Origin: Deltaproteobacteria bacterium
GTDB taxonomy: Bacteria; Myxococcota_A; UBA9160; SMWR01
NCBI GenBank assembly: GCA_019310965.1
Contig: JAFDDG010000028.1
Location: 1 to 40,872 of the forward strand
DNA length: 40,872 nucleotides
Direction of reading: 5' to 3'
The translations under genes and the position numbers were made by a program. Under the pieces are notes generated by a model, which was not told where the DNA came from, ran no database searches, and worked only from the letters and a program-made list of their open reading frames with translations. Shown here one piece after another: positions 1 to 9,646 of the stretch. Positions within the stretch are counted from its first letter, which is position 1; every line of letters starts with the position of its first letter.

Positions 1-136
1 GCCCACTCCAAGATGAGGTCTCCCCGGGACTTCGGTCCCCTAAAGGGCCGTCCGAGACGAGGACGTTGATAGGCTGGAGGTGGAAGCGCAGCAATGTGTG
101 AAGCTGACCAGTACTAATCGCCCGTGAGGCTTGACC
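1..136 (+). rRNA. rrl: 23S ribosomal RNA, 3' end (partial)
   Basis: The opening bases match the conserved 3' domain of bacterial 23S rRNA, including the segment near 80-120 (TGGAAGCGCAGCAATG, then AGCTGACCAGTACTAATCG), and end at the usual GGCTTGACC near 128-136. The 5' part of the gene lies before the window. The exact 3' end is inferred from the family and could be off by a few bases. Confidence 0.95.
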
Positions 137-137
137 A

Positions 138-163
138 CTCACTCCACTCTCGAGTGGTGTGAG
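138..163 (+). other. Hairpin just after 23S rRNA, possible processing signal
   Basis: Two 11-nt arms (138-148 and 153-163) pair with one mismatch around a CTCG tetraloop, immediately downstream of the 23S 3' end. A structure in this place may take part in separating 23S from 5S. It has no T-run, so it is not a terminator. The rest of the 23S-5S spacer (to 253) holds no tRNA that I can see. Confidence 0.35.
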
Positions 164-253
164 AGCCTCGTGCACGCGAGACGCATCGGCTGCGGACTCA
201 AAAAACCCAATTCGATTGTCAGGCCGCCAATGTCTGACGAAGTTTTTCAGTTT

Positions 254-371
<118 letters not shown>

Positions 372-380
372 TCTTCTCGG

Positions 381-412
381 AACGCCGGCTCGCAAGAGCC
401 GGCGTTTTTTTT
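381..412 (+). terminator. Intrinsic terminator of the rRNA operon
   Basis: An 11-bp perfect GC-rich stem (AACGCCGGCTC / GAGCCGGCGTT) with a GCAA tetraloop, followed by a run of T at 405-412, lies 9 nt after the 5S rRNA. This is a textbook Rho-independent terminator. The 120 nt between it and the stop codon of the next, convergent gene hold nothing else I recognise. Confidence 0.93.
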
Positions 413-532
413 GCCACCGTGCAGCCCCGCGCTGATCTGACCTGCCTGGTTTCTGGGGGGCGGCCTGCCCGATGCCGACTCCCGATCCGTTTCTCTCTCC
501 GGGCGTGGGGCGACCCGACCATGTGGCGGGAT

Positions 533-2508
533 TCAGTGGCCGGCGCGCCGCGCGATCGCGCGCCGCTGCGCCCGGACGTCGGAGTAGCCCGGGTGCTGGC
601 GCGCCAGGTTTTCTGCGATGCGTAGCGCCGCCTCGGTGCCGGGTCGCTCTTCACCAGCATGCGGTCCAGGGGCACCTGCTCGCGGACGGCGCCCACTCGC
701 CACAACCCGCGTGCCAGCGCGTCGATGGCGGCGAGCTGTTGTTCGGCCGTGCCCTCGGTCTGCAGGCGCAGCAGTCTGTCGAAGTCTGGCGGGGTGATTC
801 GATTGGCGTCGCTCCACTCCCGATGCCGCGCGAGCGCGGCGCCCAGGTCCGGTCCGCGCGTAGGCGAGAACGGAATGCCGAGTGCTTTGTAACTCGCTGC
901 GACCCGCTCCAGGTTCCTGGCGTTGCGCGGGACGTCGCGCAGGTAGACGCTGCACTCCTGCGACACGAAGACCGGCACCCAGGCCGGCAGGCGCCGGAGC
1001 TGGTCGGTCCAGGTGCCCTCGTGGTAGCGGTTCTCGCGAAAGTGCGTGCCCACGAAGAAGTCGATGCCGTAGGCATCGAGTCGCTCCGCGAAGCGCTCCT
1101 CCTCGCTCATGCGAATCGCCTGCCGGATTTCGAGGTAGTCGTCGAGCACGCCCGGTGGCACGTGATCGAGGCGCCCGTCGATGAAGGTGCGCAGCTTCGG
1201 GGCGAGCCGGTAGCCGAGGTAGCCGCCGAGGTTGAAGGGGTGGAAGAGCCTGCCCTCCACCCCCGAGGTCTCGAGGAAATCCGCGGCGTTCGCGCAGTAG
1301 CGCGCTTTCAGATAGGAGCTCTTCCAATAGCCGCCGGGCTCTTCGGCGAGTTCCTGGCGCAGCGCAGTCAGGTTGAGGGCGCCCGGCAATCCGAGCAGCA
1401 GCAGGATCGCCGTTGCGGCGGCGGCCCACGCCGAGCGTCGCCCGGTCGGCATCGCTCGGAGCACGAAGAGCAGCGGCAGGAACGCCAGCCAGTGGAAGCG
1501 CACCGCCACGAACATCGCGGCCCAGGCCGCGGCGGCCAGCGCCATCCCCACGAGGTCGGCCTGCGCCAGTGCCGCGCTGCTGCGCTCGCGCAACAAGCGC
1601 CGCGCGGCCACGGCCGCGGCGAACAGCCAGGCCAGCAGGAGGAGATCGGCGGTGAGCCAGGAGAGCCAGGGCAATGCGGCTTTGGCATCCGCCGGCCGCC
1701 AGGGCAGCCAGCGCAGGAAATCGTCCTCCAGGCGCCAGATGTCGCCGGATGCCGATTCCGTGAAGAAAGTGGCGTGCTGTGCGAAGCCCTGGGGGTTGAG
1801 CGCCGTCGCAAGGGTTCCGAGCAGCAGCAGTGCGAGCAGGGCGCGGCTGCGGCCGCGCGCCAGGGGATCGCCGGGTGCGCCGAGCCCACGCTGCTCGAGC
1901 AGGCTGCCGGCGAGCGCGGCCAGCAACAGGGCCAGTCCGATGGCGAATAGGGAATGCACGTTCGCCCATACGACGAGCAAGCCGAGGATCGCGACGCCGC
2001 GTCGCAGGCTCGGCGGCTCGCGGCGGGCGAGTAGCGCCGTCGTCAGCAACAGCAGCGCCAGCAGGCTCAAGAGCTCCGGCCGCAGCTGGATCAGGCGGTA
2101 CCACGAGAGCACGATCCACACCACGCTGGCGGCGGCCGCCAGCGCCGGCGAGCGGGTCGCACGTTGGAACGTCGCGAAGATTGCCGCCAGGATCGCCGCC
2201 ACCAGGCCCACGTGCAGCAGGCGCAGCCCGGCGAATCCCGCCGCCCGCTCGACGCCGTGTAGCAGGACCTGGAAGAGCCACTCGTGGGGCACCGTGGCCT
2301 GGCCGGGGGCCGTGTGGAGCAGCGGATCCTCCGCCACGATGGGGCCCCGCTCGGCGTAGGCCTGGCCTAGCTTCAGGTGCCACCAGGTGTCGTCCGTCGC
2401 CAGTGGCCGGCCGGCGATGGCCAGGAGCAACGCCGCCGCGCACAGCAGGGCGGTCAGGGCGAGTGCGTCGGCTGCCCTCGGGTGGGTCGCTCGGCGCCCG
2501 TTCGTCAT
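533..2508 (-). CDS. Polytopic membrane protein, GT-C-like, with a frameshift near the 3' end
   Basis: About 658 residues once a frameshift is corrected. The N-terminal half has many hydrophobic segments. After the first one come DDTWWH and then PHEWLFQ; acidic residues after TM1 followed by an HEW-type motif are seen in GT-C-fold glycosyltransferase-like membrane proteins. The C-terminal third is soluble, probably periplasmic. In the starting frame the reading would run on through the rRNA terminator into the 5S gene, which is not credible. Restoring one C/G in the G run at 641-643 gives a natural end (ENLARQHPGYSDVRAQRR, stop at 533). So there is either a one-base sequencing deletion or a recent mutation. 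The ATG at 2508 was chosen because it directly precedes TM1 and avoids overlap with the divergent gene at 2615. I see no clear ribosome site. Donor and acceptor are unknown. Confidence 0.7.
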
Positions 2509-2614
2509 CCCGGGCCGAAGAGTAGCGAGGGAGCTGCCGCCTTGGTGCCCGGGAGTTGTCGCTCCTCCAGCGCGGCCCCCGCTCGGCCGATGACGTCCCC
2601 TGGAGGATCCCGCC

Positions 2615-4519
2615 TTGCACGCATCCCATCGCTCCAAGTGCGCCCGGCTGGCTCTGGCTCTGGCCCTGGTGTCCGGCTGTGCGGGCAGCCGTTTCGAGGC
2701 GGCTCGCCGTCTCGACACCGCGTCGGCCTACCACCGCTTCGTGGTCGAATACCCGGACTCGAGGTACAGCGAGGAGGCGAAGCAGCGCATCGACCTGGCG
2801 CGGCTGCGCAGCCAGCCAAGCTTCGAGGGCTACGAGGCCTTCGTACGCGCCTGGCCCGCCAGCCCGCTGCTCCCAGAGGTGCGGACGATCGTCGGAGAGC
2901 CGGTGTTCGCTCGCACCCGCGCGCGGGGCAGTGTCGAGGCGTACGCGGAGTTTCTGTCCGAGTTTTCGGACGGCAACCTGGCGGCGCGCGCACAGGGCAA
3001 TCGCGCCTATATCGAGGCGCGGGGCTTTGCCGGCGAGCCGGCCGCATTGGCACGCTTCGCCGAGGAGCATCCGGAGAGCGACTTTGCGGCCGAGGCGGCG
3101 CGCACCGCGGCGGTGGTGGCGGCGCGTAGCCGTACGGCGTTTCGCACGGTTGCGCTGTCCCTGGAAGTGACGGCATCGACTCCCGAGCCCGAGCGGCTGG
3201 CGCGGGTCTTCGCCGAGCGTGCGACCCAGACCCTTGCGCAGGCGGGCGTGCGGGTCGTGGCTTCCACCGAACGCGAGGATGCGCCGGTGCACCTGGTGAT
3301 TCGTCATCACGAGGGGCAGATCGAGACCCAGGTCGACGGGGGCGGCATCGCCGAGCGGGGCTACGTCGCGGAGACGGCGGTCACGCTGCGTGATGCCGGC
3401 CAGCAGCCCATCTGGCGTCGTACGACCCGCTTCCGGCCGCCGGCCCCGCCGGCCGGTAGCGACTCGTCTCTGATCCTCGACGTCGGCGCGCAGGGGTACT
3501 GGACGGCCTTCTTCGTGCCCGTAGCCACATGGAACACTCGTGAGGCCGTGCGCACCGCGTTGCCCCTGGGTGAGCCGGCGGTGGGCATCGAAACCCACGG
3601 ATCGCGCGCCTTCGTGTTGCTGGGCGACGGTAGTTTCCGGGTGTTCGATCTGGCGGACCCCGAGAATCCCTGGCCGCTGGCGGAGTACCGGCGACCGCGC
3701 GACTTCAAACACTTCTCGGATCTGCGCGTGTTCGGCAATCGCGTCGTCGTCTTCGGCGACGACGGTGCTGAAATCGTCGCCCTCGGTCCGCAGGGGCCGC
3801 GCTACGTGCGCAGCTACGATCGCGGCAGCTTTGGCACGCTGACCTCGGTCGAAGCCATCGGCGGCCAACTCGTGGCGGCCGGGCGCCGAGGCCTGATGGT
3901 GTTGCCCGAGCGCGAAGGCGTGGCCGCCGAAGTACTGGTGCCTCGGGAGATCGTCGGACTGGTGGCGGTCGGCGGCCGCCTGGTCTTTTCCGATGGGCGC
4001 TCGGTGTACCTGACGACACTGCCGCTGATGCGCGAAGGCCGGGTCGAGGCCCAGCTCGATCTCGTGGCGGGAATGCGTGCCATCGGCCTGCGCCGTGCGG
4101 GAGAACGCGTGGCCCTGCTCTCGGAGCGCGGCGCGCTGTGGCTCGACGTGTCGAAGCCGGCGCAGCTGCGGGTGGTCGGTCGGATCGAGCGGGCTCACGC
4201 CGGAGTGCTCGATGACGTTGCTGCCCTCGGCGACCGCGCCTTTGCGGTGGGCCCGCGCGGCCTCCAGCTGCTCGATCCGCGGGGAGGCCGTGTCCTCGAG
4301 TCTGCCGACGTGCTGGCGCGGGGTCGCCTCGCCGCGTTGGGGCGTCATCTGGTGCTGGTTGGGGACGAGTGGCTGCAGGTCGTGGACGCGACGCCCTTCC
4401 TGCTGACTTCGCCGCCGGCTTCTGCCGCGGACGGCGACGCTTCAATCGTCCCCGAGCCAGCGAGGTGGAACCCCCTTGCGAACGACCAGGACCTCTGGGC
4501 CACCCCCGTACAGCGGTAG
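2615..4519 (+). CDS. Lipoprotein with N-terminal helical repeats and C-terminal beta-propeller-like region
   Basis: 634 residues. The TTG start is supported by GGAGG at 2602-2606, 8 nt upstream. A short signal peptide ends in the lipobox VSGC, so lipidation is expected at Cys22. Residues about 30-165 hold four repeats of the type AYxxFVxxYPDSxxxxEA, as in TPR-like outer-membrane assembly or cell-envelope lipoproteins. The rest, about 300-610, is a run of short beta-rich units with recurring motifs such as RVFDLADPENP and LWLDVSKPAQL, which resemble LVIVD/propeller repeats. It may be a surface or periplasmic scaffold. No catalytic motif is visible. Its 3' end overlaps the convergent gene at 4442 by 78 nt. 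The function is not known. Confidence 0.85.
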   Translation: MHASHRSKCARLALALALVSGCAGSRFEAARRLDTASAYHRFVVEYPDSRYSEEAKQRIDLARLRSQPSFEGYEAFVRAWPASPLLPEVRTIVGEPVFARTRARGSVEAYAEFLSEFSDGNLAARAQGNRAYIEARGFAGEPAALARFAEEHPESDFAAEAARTAAVVAARSRTAFRTVALSLEVTASTPEPERLARVFAERATQTLAQAGVRVVASTEREDAPVHLVIRHHEGQIETQVDGGGIAERGYVAETAVTLRDAGQQPIWRRTTRFRPPAPPAGSDSSLILDVGAQGYWTAFFVPVATWNTREAVRTALPLGEPAVGIETHGSRAFVLLGDGSFRVFDLADPENPWPLAEYRRPRDFKHFSDLRVFGNRVVVFGDDGAEIVALGPQGPRYVRSYDRGSFGTLTSVEAIGGQLVAAGRRGLMVLPEREGVAAEVLVPREIVGLVAVGGRLVFSDGRSVYLTTLPLMREGRVEAQLDLVAGMRAIGLRRAGERVALLSERGALWLDVSKPAQLRVVGRIERAHAGVLDDVAALGDRAFAVGPRGLQLLDPRGGRVLESADVLARGRLAALGRHLVLVGDEWLQVVDATPFLLTSPPASAADGDASIVPEPARWNPLANDQDLWATPVQR

Positions 4520-5233
4520 GCGGTGCGCCAGCCACGCGTGGGGTTGCTCGGGGGTGAACCAGACCGAGAGCTTGGGCACCAGCGCATTGGCGACGAAGCT
4601 GGCGATGCCCAGGTCGGGTCCGTAGCGCACCTCGAGCGCGTGCTGCGGACTGCCGTTTTGCGACTCCGTCGCCAGGTTTGCCGAGAATGTGATGAAGCGG
4701 AAGCCGAGCCCGCAGAAGAAGAGATCGAAGCTCAGCTCCTCGGCATCTCCGCGCACCAGCGGCAGGAAGAGGAGGCTGAGCGTGACGTTCGCCACGCGAT
4801 CCTCGGCGGGCAGTGTGAGCTCGGCGCGCTTTTCGCCGTCGGCAGTGAAGCAGCGCGCGACGCCCTCGCGGTGGTCGATGTGCAGCCGGCCGAGCGCGCG
4901 CTCGTCCGCGTCGAACGAACGCGACTCCTGCCATACCGGACGCAGGTGCCGGCCGCCGTCGACGGGCTCGAGTAGCGCGCGCATGAGCGTACGGTCAGCG
5001 CCGGTGAATCCGCTCACCGAACTCAGGCTCAAGTTGCCGTCCGGCAGCTTCTCGATTCGGACCTCGGCGTCGCCGACGCGGTGGCGCTCGGTGTCGTAGG
5101 TCACGGCGGGCCGCACGCCAAACGTCCCCGGCCAATCGAGCCGCAGCGCGGAATCGGCGTGGGCCGGGGCGACGGAGATGAGGCAGAGCAGCGTTCCGAG
5201 TCCGAGGGCCCGGCGAAGGGAGAGCCACGACAT
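4442..5233 (-). CDS. Exported protein of unknown function
   Basis: 263 residues. The ATG at 5233 opens a classical signal peptide (basic SLRR, hydrophobic core, cleavage around AHA-DS at residues 25-27). The mature part is rich in beta-strand-like stretches and contains motifs such as LPLYGGGPEVLVVRKG near the C-terminus. It recalls periplasmic DUF3108-like proteins, but this is a weak resemblance judged by eye. There is no obvious ribosome site before the ATG; the region directly upstream is C-rich. The gene is convergent with the lipoprotein gene and overlaps its last 78 nt, and is divergent from the membrane protein gene at 5369. A role in the envelope is likely from the signal peptide; no reaction can be assigned. 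Confidence 0.8.
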   Translation of the reverse strand: MSWLSLRRALGLGTLLCLISVAPAHADSALRLDWPGTFGVRPAVTYDTERHRVGDAEVRIEKLPDGNLSLSSVSGFTGADRTLMRALLEPVDGGRHLRPVWQESRSFDADERALGRLHIDHREGVARCFTADGEKRAELTLPAEDRVANVTLSLLFLPLVRGDAEELSFDLFFCGLGFRFITFSANLATESQNGSPQHALEVRYGPDLGIASFVANALVPKLSVWFTPEQPHAWLAHRLPLYGGGPEVLVVRKGVPPRWLGDD

Positions 5234-5368
5234 CGGGGGGACTCTAACACCAGGGACCCGCTGCCGGTGCCGCGGCGCCCAGCGCCGCCCGAATGTGGGG
5301 ATGCCCCGGGCGGCCGTCGCGTCCGAGCACCGCGCTACACTCCGCCGCCGAGCGCAAGAGGGCGTCCC

Positions 5369-7369
5369 TTGAATTCTCGTCCGGTTCCGGCCGATCCGTG
5401 GAGCGAGCGGATCGTCGACGGAGCCTGTCTCGTCTTCGCAGCCTGGACCCTGGCCTGCCACATGGCGGTGGCGGCGGGTGGCTCCTTGTGGCTCGCCGCG
5501 ACCGGCTTCGTCGCGCTGCTGGTCGCGTTGCCGGTGGCGCTGCGCCGTCTGCCGGACGCCCCCATGCCGCTGGTGCCGCCGCCGGTGGCGCCGGGGTGGG
5601 ATCCCGCGTTGCGGGCGGGCGGCATCCTGGCCGCGTGCGTTGCCGCGTGGACCCTGTCTGAGAGCCCGCTGGCCTTGTGGTGGGCCGCCGTCGGATTGCT
5701 CGGAGCTGCGACGCTGGCCTCGGTGCGTCAGGATCCGGCGCCTGGCGCGTCGCTGGCGCGCGGGAGGGGGTTCGAGGCGGCGCTGTGGGGGTTGGCCCTG
5801 GGCTGCGCCGGCCTCGCCCTGCTGGCGCACCGCCCCGACCTCGATGACGCCTTCTACCTGAATCTGGCGGTGGCTGCGGTCGATGACCCGCGAGCGGCAC
5901 TGCTCGCGGAGGACACGCTGCACGGCATCGCCGGCTTGCCGGTGCATTACCCCACATACCGGGTGCACACCTGGGAGCTCTGGAACGCGCTCTGGTCGCG
6001 GCTCACGGGCGTGCCGGTGATCGCCATGTTTCACTGGGTGTCCGCGCTGCTGGCTGCGGCGCTGATTCCGCTGGCCTGGGCGCGTCTGTTTCGACGGCTC
6101 GTGCCCTCCTACTGGCTGGCCGCGGTGTGCGTTCTGCTGCTGGTCCTCATCGTGGGCGGCGATTTGCACCGCGGCTACGGCAACTTCGCATTCGTTCGCA
6201 TCTGGCAGGGCAAGTCGGTCGTGCTGAGCGTACTGCTGCCGGTGGTCGCTGCCTGTGCTCTGGATTTTTCGCGGGCCCCGTCGTGGCGACGCGGGCTGCT
6301 GCTGGCAGCCACCCAGATTGCCGCGCTGGGCTGCAGCTCCAGTGCGCTGTGGGCGGCGCCGGCGGTTTCGCTGTCGGCGGCCGCGTGCGCGCTGCGTCCG
6401 GGGCGCGCCGGGTTGCGTCGGCTCGCGCTCGCGGCGTCGACGTCGATCTACCTGCTCGGGGTGGGCGCCGGGATGCAGGCGACGCTGGCCGAGGATCACG
6501 CGGCGCGCCTCGCCGAGCCGGGTCCCGCCGTTGCCGCGGAGAAGCGCGAGGAACGGGCGAGTCGCCATGTGCCCGGGCTCCAGCTCGAAGCGGCCCTGGC
6601 CACCGTGCTGGGTGACGGCGCAGCGCGGTCGCTGGGCCTCGTTGCGCTGCTGGGCGGGTGGGCCTTCGTCGCTCCCGGGCTCGGGCGTCGCTACGCGTGC
6701 GTGGTGCCGCTGGCCGTGCTGCTGGTTCTGCTCAATCCGTACACATCGGATGCCGTCAGCCGCAGTGTCGTCGGGAACTCCTACTGGCGCACGTTCTGGG
6801 TGCTGCCGATCCCGGCGCTTCTGGCGCTCTCGCTGTCCGCCGCCTTCGGCTGGGGGCGCGGTCGCGTGCTGGCCGGTAGTGCGACTCTGCTCGCCTGCGG
6901 GCTCTTCGCGCTGGTGCCCGACCACACCACGCTGAGCCCGAAGAACGACGTGCGCCTGGGCTGGCCCGGCTTCAAGGTGACCGAGGCCTACCGCGTCGCC
7001 GAACTATTCCACGAGCGCATGCCCGCCGGTGCGAGCGTGGTGGCGCCGCGAGCGGTGGCCGCCTGGCTGCCCACGTTCACCGGGCGCACGCATCCGTTGC
7101 TGGTGCGCGATGCGTACCTGCGTCGCCATCGCGCCGCATTGGGACACGAGGACCTCGATCACCGGCTGTTGATGACGGAGTTCGTCTCCGGTGTCTCCGC
7201 CGAGCCCAACGCCGCGCTGCACTTCGCGCACGGACTCGAACGCTATGCCGTCCGCGGCGTGTTGCTGGCGGTGACGCCGACGGCGTTGCGGGCGCGTGAG
7301 GCCCTGCGCGACGCGGGCTTTGAAAAGGTGCTGGCGACTCTCGAATTCGAGATCTGGACGCGAATCTGA
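5369..7369 (+). CDS. Polytopic membrane protein, GT-C-like
   Basis: 666 residues. A TTG at 5369 is taken as start, with AAGAGGG 6 nt upstream; no ATG lies sensibly near. About ten hydrophobic segments run through residues 15-520, followed by a soluble C-terminal domain of about 140 residues. After the fourth segment comes a DLDDAFYLNLAV motif, acidic residues in the first large outer loop, and then HYPTYRVHTWELWNAL. This arrangement is typical of GT-C-fold enzymes that use lipid-phosphate sugars, and of related polymerase-like proteins. It heads a plus-strand cluster with a GT2 and a GT4 glycosyltransferase (gap 38 nt to the next gene), so a part in making or transferring a surface glycan is likely. 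The substrate is unknown. Confidence 0.82.
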   Translation: MNSRPVPADPWSERIVDGACLVFAAWTLACHMAVAAGGSLWLAATGFVALLVALPVALRRLPDAPMPLVPPPVAPGWDPALRAGGILAACVAAWTLSESPLALWWAAVGLLGAATLASVRQDPAPGASLARGRGFEAALWGLALGCAGLALLAHRPDLDDAFYLNLAVAAVDDPRAALLAEDTLHGIAGLPVHYPTYRVHTWELWNALWSRLTGVPVIAMFHWVSALLAAALIPLAWARLFRRLVPSYWLAAVCVLLLVLIVGGDLHRGYGNFAFVRIWQGKSVVLSVLLPVVAACALDFSRAPSWRRGLLLAATQIAALGCSSSALWAAPAVSLSAAACALRPGRAGLRRLALAASTSIYLLGVGAGMQATLAEDHAARLAEPGPAVAAEKREERASRHVPGLQLEAALATVLGDGAARSLGLVALLGGWAFVAPGLGRRYACVVPLAVLLVLLNPYTSDAVSRSVVGNSYWRTFWVLPIPALLALSLSAAFGWGRGRVLAGSATLLACGLFALVPDHTTLSPKNDVRLGWPGFKVTEAYRVAELFHERMPAGASVVAPRAVAAWLPTFTGRTHPLLVRDAYLRRHRAALGHEDLDHRLLMTEFVSGVSAEPNAALHFAHGLERYAVRGVLLAVTPTALRAREALRDAGFEKVLATLEFEIWTRI

Positions 7370-7407
7370 GTGTGCCGCAGCCGCGCAGCGCGGATATACT
7401 CTGAGCA

Positions 7408-8427
7408 ATGGCGAGTTCAGCAACGCCCGCCGCCGGTGCCGCTCCCGATTCGCCGCTCCCGCAGCGTCTACTCGTCGCGCTCCCGGCTCTCGATGAAGAG
7501 CGGACCGTCGCGGCGGTCGTCGCCGGCATCCCGCGCAGCCTGCCGGGGGTGGCCGCCATCGAGATCGTGGTGGTCGATGACGGCAGCAGCGACGCGACCG
7601 CCGAGCGTGCCGCGGCCGCCGGGGCGCACGTGATTCGCCATCCGACGCCTCGTGGTGTCGGCGCAGCCTTCCATTCTGCGCTGGCGTATGGCGTGGATCG
7701 CGGCGCCGATCTCATCGTCAGCATCGATGCCGACGGCCAGTTCGATCCGGCGGACATTCCGCGCCTGATCCAGCCGGTGCTCGACGGCTCGGCGGATTTC
7801 ACCACGGCGTCGCGTTTCGCGGATGCGTCGTTGGTGCCCGAGATGCCCGCGATCAAGCTCTGGGGCAATCGCATGATGAGTCGCCTGATCTCCAGGCTGG
7901 CGGGGCAGACGTTTCACGACGTTTCCTGCGGCATGCGCTGCTACAGCCGGCGCGCCGCGCTCCAGCTGTATCTCGTGGGGCGCTTCACCTATACGCAGGA
8001 AGTGGTGCTGAACCTCGCGTTCAAGGGCGTGCGCATCGTCGAGGTGCCGGTGCGCGTGCGCGGCGAGCGCGAGTTCGGTGAGAGCCGTGTGGCCGGCAAC
8101 CTGTGGCGCTATGGCCTGCGCACCGCGCAGATCATCTTCCGGGCGTATCGCGACTACCACCCGCTGCGCTTCTTCGGAGGCATCGGAGCCGCGCTGCTGG
8201 TGCCGGCGCTGTTTCTGGCGGGCTTTCTCGGTTGGCACTACCTGGCGACCGGTGGTTTTACGCCGCACAAGTGGGCCGGTTTCGTCGCGCTCGGCCTGGT
8301 GATGGTCGCGCTCTTGATCCTGCAGGTCGGTGTGATCGGTGACATGTTGAGTCGCCATCGCATCTATCTCGAGGAACTCCTGTATCGCCAGCGGAGCGAC
8401 AGCCGGCGCGACTCGAGCTCCGACTGA
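7408..8427 (+). CDS. Family 2 glycosyltransferase, polyprenyl-phosphate type
   Basis: 339 residues. A GT-A domain has the metal/nucleotide-sugar motifs DDG (57-59) and DAD (107-109) in SIDADGQF, as in dolichol-phosphate mannose synthase-like enzymes. Two hydrophobic segments near 250-272 and 285-308 anchor the C-terminus. Such enzymes load a sugar on polyprenyl phosphate at the inner face of the membrane. The product would be a natural donor for the GT-C-like membrane protein encoded just upstream. The ATG at 7408 has only a weak ribosome site. A TATACT box at 7395-7400 would place the transcript start almost on the ATG. The next gene starts 13 nt after the stop, so the two are probably co-transcribed. 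Confidence 0.92.
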   Translation: MASSATPAAGAAPDSPLPQRLLVALPALDEERTVAAVVAGIPRSLPGVAAIEIVVVDDGSSDATAERAAAAGAHVIRHPTPRGVGAAFHSALAYGVDRGADLIVSIDADGQFDPADIPRLIQPVLDGSADFTTASRFADASLVPEMPAIKLWGNRMMSRLISRLAGQTFHDVSCGMRCYSRRAALQLYLVGRFTYTQEVVLNLAFKGVRIVEVPVRVRGEREFGESRVAGNLWRYGLRTAQIIFRAYRDYHPLRFFGGIGAALLVPALFLAGFLGWHYLATGGFTPHKWAGFVALGLVMVALLILQVGVIGDMLSRHRIYLEELLYRQRSDSRRDSSSD

Positions 8428-8440
8428 GCGCCGAAGCGCC

Positions 8441-9646
8441 ATGCGGGTCCTGCTCACCGCCAGCACTTTCCCGCTGCACCGCGCCGACGGCACACCGGCG
8501 TTCGTATTTGGGTTGGCGCGGGCGTTGGCGCAGCGCGGTGAGGTGACGGTGCTGGCGCCCGGAGCCGCTGGCGCGCCATCCGAAGAGGTCTGGGACGGGG
8601 TGCGCATCCGCCGCTTCGACTATTTCTGGCCGCGGACCTGGCAGCGCCTGGCGCACGGCGACGGCATGGAGACGAATCTCTCCCGTTCCTGGTTGGCGCG
8701 GCTGCAGGTTCCGGCATTCCTGGTGGCTCAGCTGTGGGCCACGCGGCGTCTGGTGCGTGAGCTGCGCCCCGATGTGGTGAACTCTCATTGGATCCTGCCC
8801 CAGGGGCTCACGACCGCGCTGGCCAGGGGGAGCCGGCGACGCTTCGGCCACGCGGTAACCCTCCACGGCGGTGATGCACACCTGCTGGCGACGCATCCGG
8901 CGCCGCGTCGGCTGGCGCGCTTCGTGGCGACGCGAGCCGACGCCTTCCTGGTTTCGTCGGAAGCAGTGCGGGAAACCCTCGACGCGGCGCTCGGTCGGGC
9001 CTCCCAGGCGCTGGTGCAGCCGATGGGGGTGGACTCCGGGCGCTTCCGCGCGGCCGCGCCCCTCGACGGCGCCGACGAGGGATTGCGCGGCGGTTACCTG
9101 CTCTACGTCGGGCGGCTCCAGGAGGTCAAGGGCGTCGATGTCCTGTTGCAGGCTCTCGCGCGCCTACGAGAGCGCCACCCCGCGCTCGGCCTGCTCGTCA
9201 TCGGTTACGGCGAGCGCGAGCGCGCGCTGCGCGAGCAGGCGGAGCAGCTCGGTCTCGCCGATGCGGTCCGCTTCGCCGGTGCGCGCTGCGCCGCCGATGT
9301 GGCGCGCGCGCTGCGCGGCTGCCGCGCCTGCGTCGTGCCTTCGCGGCGTCTGCCGAGTGGGCGTGAGGAGGGAATGCCGACGGTGGTGGCGGAAGCGCTC
9401 GCCGCCGGGGCGCGATTGGTCGCGACCCGTACGGGCGGCATCGAGAGCGCGGTTCGCGAGGGCGAGACCGGTTGGCTGTGTCGCGACGGCGATCCGGAGG
9501 CGCTGGCGGATGCGTTGGCGCGCGCGCTCGAGTCCAGCGAGGCGGATGCGGTGACGCAGCGCGCGCGGGCGGCGGGCGAAGCCCTCGATTGGTCGCGGGT
9601 CGCGGAGCGCTACTGGCAGGCCTTCGAGGGCGTCAGCGCGAGCTGA
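8441..9646 (+). CDS. Family 4 glycosyltransferase (GT-B fold)
   Basis: 401 residues. The N-terminal Rossmann-like half starts MRVLLTASTFPLHRADG and carries NSHWILPQG. The C-terminal half has YVGRLQEVKGVDVLLQA and the nucleotide-sugar binding stretch GREEGMPTVVAEALAAG, the usual E-x7-E signature of retaining GT4 enzymes. It is soluble or peripheral with no membrane span, and would act in the cytoplasm on a lipid-linked glycan. It follows the GT2 gene by 13 nt on the same strand. The last 14 nt overlap the end of the convergent GT4 gene. The sugar and acceptor cannot be read from sequence. Confidence 0.93.
   Translation: MRVLLTASTFPLHRADGTPAFVFGLARALAQRGEVTVLAPGAAGAPSEEVWDGVRIRRFDYFWPRTWQRLAHGDGMETNLSRSWLARLQVPAFLVAQLWATRRLVRELRPDVVNSHWILPQGLTTALARGSRRRFGHAVTLHGGDAHLLATHPAPRRLARFVATRADAFLVSSEAVRETLDAALGRASQALVQPMGVDSGRFRAAAPLDGADEGLRGGYLLYVGRLQEVKGVDVLLQALARLRERHPALGLLVIGYGERERALREQAEQLGLADAVRFAGARCAADVARALRGCRACVVPSRRLPSGREEGMPTVVAEALAAGARLVATRTGGIESAVREGETGWLCRDGDPEALADALARALESSEADAVTQRARAAGEALDWSRVAERYWQAFEGVSAS

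Noticed and set aside
141..253. A tRNA gene in the 23S-5S spacer
   Set aside because: No cloverleaf, TTCGANTC-type T-loop or CCA end could be found.
533..4348. A 1,271-codon minus-strand frame across two genes
   Set aside because: Only its last ~40 codons are used, as the true C-terminus of the frameshifted membrane protein; the rest is Arg/Pro-rich antisense or off-frame reading.
5081..5368. An N-terminal extension of the membrane protein gene to an upstream ATG
   Set aside because: It would run over the start of the divergent exported-protein gene, and the added sequence is low-complexity; TTG 5369 has a good ribosome site.
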